A stretch of DNA of 9,586 nt, taken from Dysgonamonadaceae bacterium. Its GTDB lineage: Bacteria > Bacteroidota > Bacteroidia > Bacteroidales > Azobacteroidaceae. Location: the NCBI GenBank assembly GCA_031261015.1, contig JAISKG010000042.1, positions 1 to 9,586 of the forward strand. The letters are read 5' to 3'. Below are positions 6,924 to 9,586 of the stretch, in pieces (the first letter of the stretch is position 1; every line of letters starts with the position of its first letter). A program made the position numbers and the translations under genes. The notes beneath the pieces were generated by a model. That model had not been told where the DNA came from and made no database searches. It saw nothing but the letters and a program-made list of their open reading frames with translations.

Positions 6924-7607
6924 TTACAGTTTTAACTCTTTTTTTAGTAGCTCATAAATTTCCTGCCAAGATTTTTCATACAATTTAGTATTCATATCGG
7001 AAAGTTGTGTAAAGGTGGCGGAAGAATAAAACTTGTCAACAGCTTTTGCAACATCTAATTGATAATCAATCATTAATCGTTCAACTAACGGCTCTCCGAT
7101 CTCGGAAATTTCGTAACTGATTTCTTTATTTTTATCATTAGGCTTAAGCATTAACAAAGCATCGGCTGTACAAAAACAAATTTGATGAGTCGGTTCTTCA
7201 CGCGAAAGCATCATCAAAAACTTTTCTCTCGGAATATTTCCTTCAATATAATTGTCTATTTCTCTTGAAATTCGATCGTCGGCCACAGGCCCTTCCACGA
7301 TATCGTAATTGTGTGCAGGATTTGGCGAATCAAATCTGCGATTTAATGCCACAAAATCCAACCATTGATCATCGTATTTATCAAAACGTAAAGTTTTATA
7401 AATACCGTCGGTAAATGCACTTTCATAAAAAATAAACTCCGTTATTATACCCTCTGTCTGATGTTTTTTACCTATTCGCACCGCCCAAGTTTCCGCCTGA
7501 TCTCTAAATTTGGTCACATAAAAACCTTTGCCGAAATCTTTGCGCGGTTCGCATTTCGACAAATCAATTTCTTCGATTTTAATATAACTTCCATGATATA
7601 CAATCAT
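6924..7607 (-). CDS. DUF3990 protein, putative ADP-ribosyltransferase-like toxin
   Basis: The 227-residue product belongs to DUF3990, a family related in fold to ADP-ribosyltransferases. The N-terminal MIVYHGS (His5), the GKGFYVT block (Tyr30) followed by AETWA, and HQICFCT (Gln142) fit an H-Y-Q version of the ART triad; assigning Gln142 as the third residue is my inference. After about residue 157 a helical extension carries the pattern LMIDYQLDVAKAVDKFYSS and ends TKLYEKSWQEIYELLKKEL. This resembles small proteins often found beside DUF3990 genes and may be a fused partner domain. I choose the ATG at 7605-7607, which overlaps the upstream stop as ATGA and begins exactly with the family YHGS block. 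An in-frame GTG at 7614-7616 would add three residues. Its target is unknown, and toxicity is inferred from the gene pairing. Confidence 0.8.
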   Translation of the reverse strand: MIVYHGSYIKIEEIDLSKCEPRKDFGKGFYVTKFRDQAETWAVRIGKKHQTEGIITEFIFYESAFTDGIYKTLRFDKYDDQWLDFVALNRRFDSPNPAHNYDIVEGPVADDRISREIDNYIEGNIPREKFLMMLSREEPTHQICFCTADALLMLKPNDKNKEISYEISEIGEPLVERLMIDYQLDVAKAVDKFYSSATFTQLSDMNTKLYEKSWQEIYELLKKELKL

Positions 7608-7840
7608 TTTAACCACCCCCCATTATTACGGCAAACTTGTGCCATATCGCGGATAGCCCAATAAGGATTGTCGGTATGCAAGGCCCACCAACATTCATTT
7701 AAATAATCTATCCCGCCATATTGTTTCAGATATAAATACGCTTCTTGCATATTCATTTTATAACCCGAAGCAAATTTTGGAATAATAAATGTGATAAAAC
7801 TTACTTTATCCCTCGTCTGTTTATCTAAAATTGCTTCCAT
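7604..7840 (-). CDS. DUF3791 family protein, putative antitoxin partner of DUF3990
   Basis: This 78-residue helical protein has the DUF3791 pattern: DKVSFITFIIPKFASGYKMN, then EAYLYLKQYGGIDYL and ALHTDNPYWAIRDM. The family regularly sits directly upstream of DUF3990 genes, so an antitoxin or chaperone role is likely but not proven. I place the start at the ATG 7838-7840. In-frame GTG (7847-7849) and TTG (7856-7858) codons would give 81 and 84 residues, but the TTG start would fall very close to the predicted transcription start near 7863. The stop (TGA, 7604-7606) overlaps the DUF3990 ATG. A run of six G on the coding strand (7616-7621) precedes that junction. No obvious helix-turn-helix is seen. 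Confidence 0.75.
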   Translation of the reverse strand: MEAILDKQTRDKVSFITFIIPKFASGYKMNMQEAYLYLKQYGGIDYLNECWWALHTDNPYWAIRDMAQVCRNNGGWLK

Positions 7841-7904
7841 AATTTGCACATTATTCAATTATACAATGACAAATTTACATACTTTTCTCCAAATGTGCAA
7901 AATA
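7840..7904. promoter_or_regulatory. Inverted repeat bracketing the DUF3791 promoter, candidate operator
   Basis: TAATTTGCACATT at 7840-7852 and AATGTGCAAAATA at 7892-7904 are inverted copies matching at 12 of 13 positions, with a perfect 10-bp core (7843-7852 / 7892-7901). Their centres are about 52 bp apart, close to five helical turns. One arm touches the DUF3791 start codon and the other covers the -33 element. This layout suits cooperative binding or looping by an autoregulator, but no binding protein is identified. Confidence 0.45.
7870..7901 (-). promoter_or_regulatory. Promoter of the DUF3791-DUF3990-DUF3822 operon
   Basis: Read on the minus strand, TAAATTTG (7877 down to 7870) fits the TAnnTTTG -7 element and TTTG (7901 down to 7898) is a -33 element 20 nt upstream. 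Transcription would begin near 7863, leaving about 23 nt to the chosen ATG at 7840. The -33 element lies in a bracketing inverted repeat and beside the divergent helicase promoter. Confidence 0.65.
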
Positions 7905-7918
7905 AAAAAATAATTCCG

Positions 7919-7926
7919 TAACTTTG
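7919..7926 (+). promoter_or_regulatory. -7 element of the helicase promoter
   Basis: TAACTTTG matches the TAnnTTTG element and is identical to the truA -7 box. No clear -33 TTTG exists at the expected distance; TGTG at 7894-7897 is the nearest weak match. The ATG at 7934 is only 7 nt downstream, so the mRNA would be leaderless or nearly so. Confidence 0.6.
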
Positions 7927-7933
7927 TTCCATT

Positions 7934-9349
7934 ATGCTCAGTTCCTATTTTCAAGAACGAATCAAAGCGCATTTCCCTTATGTCCTCACCGGCCAGCAGG
8001 ATGTCGCGCTGGCGCACCTGAGCGAATTTCTCTTCGATCGAAACAGCGAATCATTGTTCGTACTGAAAGGTTACGCCGGCACGGGCAAATCGTCGTTGGT
8101 CGGCGCGCTGGTCAAGACTTTGACCGATTTGAAGCAGCCTTGCGTGCTGCTCGCTCCGACCGGACGGGCGGCGAAAGTTTTTGCCGCTTACGCCGGACAA
8201 AATGCCTATACAATTCACAAGAAAATTTACCGTCAGAAAACTTTTTCCAACGAGCCGAGTGGATTTTCGCCGGCCGATAATTTGCACAAACATACTTTAT
8301 TTATTGTCGATGAGGCCTCTATGATTTCCAACGAAGGTTTGGATTCTTTCCGTTTCGGTTCGGGACGTTTGTTGGACGATTTGGTTCATTATGTATATAG
8401 CGGAGAAGGTTGCCGCTTGATTTTGCTGGGCGATTCGGCGCAACTTCCGCCGGTTTCCCAATCCGAAAGTCCGGCTTTGGACGAAAATGTGCTGAACGGT
8501 TACGGACTGAATGTGCGCAGCGTGACATTGACTCAAGTTGTCCGCCAAGCGGAATCGTCGGGTATCCTGATGAATGCCACTTTGTTGCGCCGTGCAATTG
8601 AGCAGGATAAAGTCACGGCTTTTCCTCAAATCCGAACGGCCGGTTTTCCGGATATGGCGATCGTGCAAGGCAGCGAACTGATCGAAACGCTCGAACAAGC
8701 TTACCGGCGCGACGGCATCGAGGAAACCATCGTCATCGCGCGTTCCAACAAGCAAACCAACCGTTTCAACGCCGGCATCCGCAACCGCATCCTTTGGCGC
8801 GAAGAAGAACTTTCGACCGGCGACTGGCTAATGGTCGCCAAAAATAATTATTATTGGGCGAAATCCGTTCCCGAAATGGATTTCATTGCCAACGGCGACT
8901 TGCTGCAAGTGAAGCGCATCCGTAAAATGCAGGAATTGTACGGATTTCACTTTTGTGAAATCACGGCTTATTTTCCCGACTATGAAACGGAAATCGATTT
9001 GAAAATCCTGATCGAAACGCTTCGCTCAGATACTCCCGCTTTACCTAAAGATCTGAGCGACAAATTATTTTACTCCATTTTGGAAGATTATACCGATGTT
9101 CCGGGCAAACGCGCAAAAATGCAAAAAATGAAGGAAGATCCTTTTTACAATGCCGTTCAGATCAAGTACGCTTATGCGGTGACGTGTCACAAGGCGCAGG
9201 GCGGCCAATGGAAAAATGTTTTCCTCGATCTATCCTATCTTCCGGAAGAATATTTGGGCTTGGATTTTTACCGCTGGCTTTACACAGCTTTCACGCGGGC
9301 GACCGAGTGTATGTATTTGATTCAGCCCGTAAAAGAAATATTGCTCTAA
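7934..9349 (+). CDS. RecD2-like SF1B DNA helicase / AAA family ATPase
   Basis: This 471-residue cytosolic protein is an ATP-dependent helicase of the RecD/UvrD_C_2 type, expected to move 5'-3' on DNA and act in repair or recombination. Visible motifs in order: Walker A GYAGTGKSS (46-54), motif Ia APTGRAAK (74-81), Walker B IVDEASM (124-130), motif III GDSAQLPP (166-173), motif IV region VVRQ (202-205), motif V VTCHKAQGGQW (416-426) and motif VI YTAFTRAT (450-457). All key residues are present. It is shorter than classical RecD2 and lacks its long N-terminal region, as is common for this Bacteroidota protein often annotated only as an AAA ATPase. The first half is visibly GC-richer than the divergent operon next to it. 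The start is set by the -7 element at 7919-7926. Confidence 0.9.
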   Translation: MLSSYFQERIKAHFPYVLTGQQDVALAHLSEFLFDRNSESLFVLKGYAGTGKSSLVGALVKTLTDLKQPCVLLAPTGRAAKVFAAYAGQNAYTIHKKIYRQKTFSNEPSGFSPADNLHKHTLFIVDEASMISNEGLDSFRFGSGRLLDDLVHYVYSGEGCRLILLGDSAQLPPVSQSESPALDENVLNGYGLNVRSVTLTQVVRQAESSGILMNATLLRRAIEQDKVTAFPQIRTAGFPDMAIVQGSELIETLEQAYRRDGIEETIVIARSNKQTNRFNAGIRNRILWREEELSTGDWLMVAKNNYYWAKSVPEMDFIANGDLLQVKRIRKMQELYGFHFCEITAYFPDYETEIDLKILIETLRSDTPALPKDLSDKLFYSILEDYTDVPGKRAKMQKMKEDPFYNAVQIKYAYAVTCHKAQGGQWKNVFLDLSYLPEEYLGLDFYRWLYTAFTRATECMYLIQPVKEILL

Positions 9350-9374
9350 ATGATTCATTTTTCGTTAAAAAACG

Positions 9375-9382
9375 TATCTTTG
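9375..9382 (+). promoter_or_regulatory. -7 element upstream of the last gene
   Basis: TATCTTTG fits TAnnTTTG and lies 21 nt before the ATG at 9404. It supports a separate promoter for the truncated gene at the window edge. No convincing -33 element is seen; TGATT near 9351 is at a suitable distance but a weak match. Confidence 0.55.
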
Positions 9383-9403
9383 TACCTTCATAATATACCA
9401 TGT

Positions 9404-9586
9404 ATGACTTTTGATCGACAAATAGAATCGTGCTTGGAGCAAATTCAAACCTTGGAGAATATGCTACAAGCAATTAATGATCAATTGATTACGTTAAAAC
9501 AAGACGTACGGCAACTCCAGAATTTGCATGATGCAGAGAAGCGCCCCGAACGCGTAAGCGTGTTCGGAACAACTCTTCCCGACTTG
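9404..9586 (+). CDS. Partial CDS: N-terminal coiled-coil protein, unrecognised
   Basis: An open frame begins at ATG 9404-9406 and runs without a stop to the end of the window (61 codons), so the 3' part is missing. The product starts MTFDRQIESCLEQIQTLENM, and heptad-like hydrophobic spacing over residues 8-45 predicts a coiled coil. A charged linker (AEKRPERV) and the segment SVFGTTLPDL follow. The frame is preferred because of the TATCTTTG element upstream; an overlapping ATG at 9400 opens a frame of only four codons. I do not recognise the family from this fragment. There is no signal peptide, so it is probably cytosolic. Confidence 0.6.
   Translation, partial: MTFDRQIESCLEQIQTLENMLQAINDQLITLKQDVRQLQNLHDAEKRPERVSVFGTTLPDL

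Noticed and set aside
7608..7616. GTG start giving a DUF3990 protein three residues longer
   Set aside because: The ATG at 7605-7607 forms a standard ATGA overlap and begins directly with the family YHGS block.
8297..8755. 152-codon open frame on the minus strand
   Set aside because: It lies wholly inside the helicase gene, opposite conserved helicase motifs, has no promoter and no recognisable domain.
9363..9374. Small CGTT/AACG hairpin after the helicase stop
   Set aside because: The stem is only 4 bp and it abuts the next gene's -7 element, so it is too weak to call a terminator.
9400..9414. ATG at 9400 as start of the last gene
   Set aside because: It opens a frame of only four codons before TGA; the overlapping ATG at 9404 opens the long frame.

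Overview
The window looks like chromosomal DNA from a Bacteroidota (Bacteroidetes) species, most likely of the Bacteroidales. Four lines of evidence agree. The promoters match the phylum-specific TAnnTTTG -7 element (131-138, 3964-3971, 7919-7926, 9375-9382 on +; 7870-7877 on -). Shine-Dalgarno sites are mostly absent. Two secreted proteins end in type IX secretion (T9SS) type A sorting domains. DUF3822 is a family I know essentially from this phylum. Genus cannot be assigned.

Layout on +: truA (150-899, tRNA pseudouridine synthase) ends in a palindrome that contains its own stop codon. A 914-residue secreted surface protein follows (1071-3815). It has a signal peptide, about 33 YadA-head-like repeats of 16-17 residues, a peptidase S74 intramolecular chaperone, a coiled coil and a T9SS sorting domain. 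A rho-independent-type hairpin (3859-3894) then separates it from a GH29 alpha-L-fucosidase (3997-6036), also with a signal peptide and a T9SS-like tail and with its own promoter.

Layout on -: four tightly packed genes read from about 7863 down to 6014. They are a DUF3791 protein, a DUF3990 (ADP-ribosyltransferase-like) protein, a 41-residue single-pass membrane protein and DUF3822. Junctions are a 4-nt ATGA overlap, a 2-nt gap and another 4-nt overlap, so they look like one operon. The first two form a toxin-antitoxin-like module in visibly AT-richer DNA. The DUF3822 gene converges on the fucosidase gene and overlaps its 3' end by 23 nt.

A divergent + strand gene (7934-9349) encodes a RecD2-like SF1B helicase/ATPase. 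It shares a 75-nt promoter region with the module. A 12-of-13 inverted repeat with about 52 bp between centres brackets the module's promoter and is a candidate operator. The window closes in a 3'-truncated coiled-coil gene (9404 to the edge).

The most notable items are the DUF3791/DUF3990 module with its fused C-terminal helical domain and bracketing inverted repeat, the small coupled membrane protein, and the T9SS-exported beta-roll protein whose intact S74 Ser-Lys dyad could separate the head from its own export/anchor signal.
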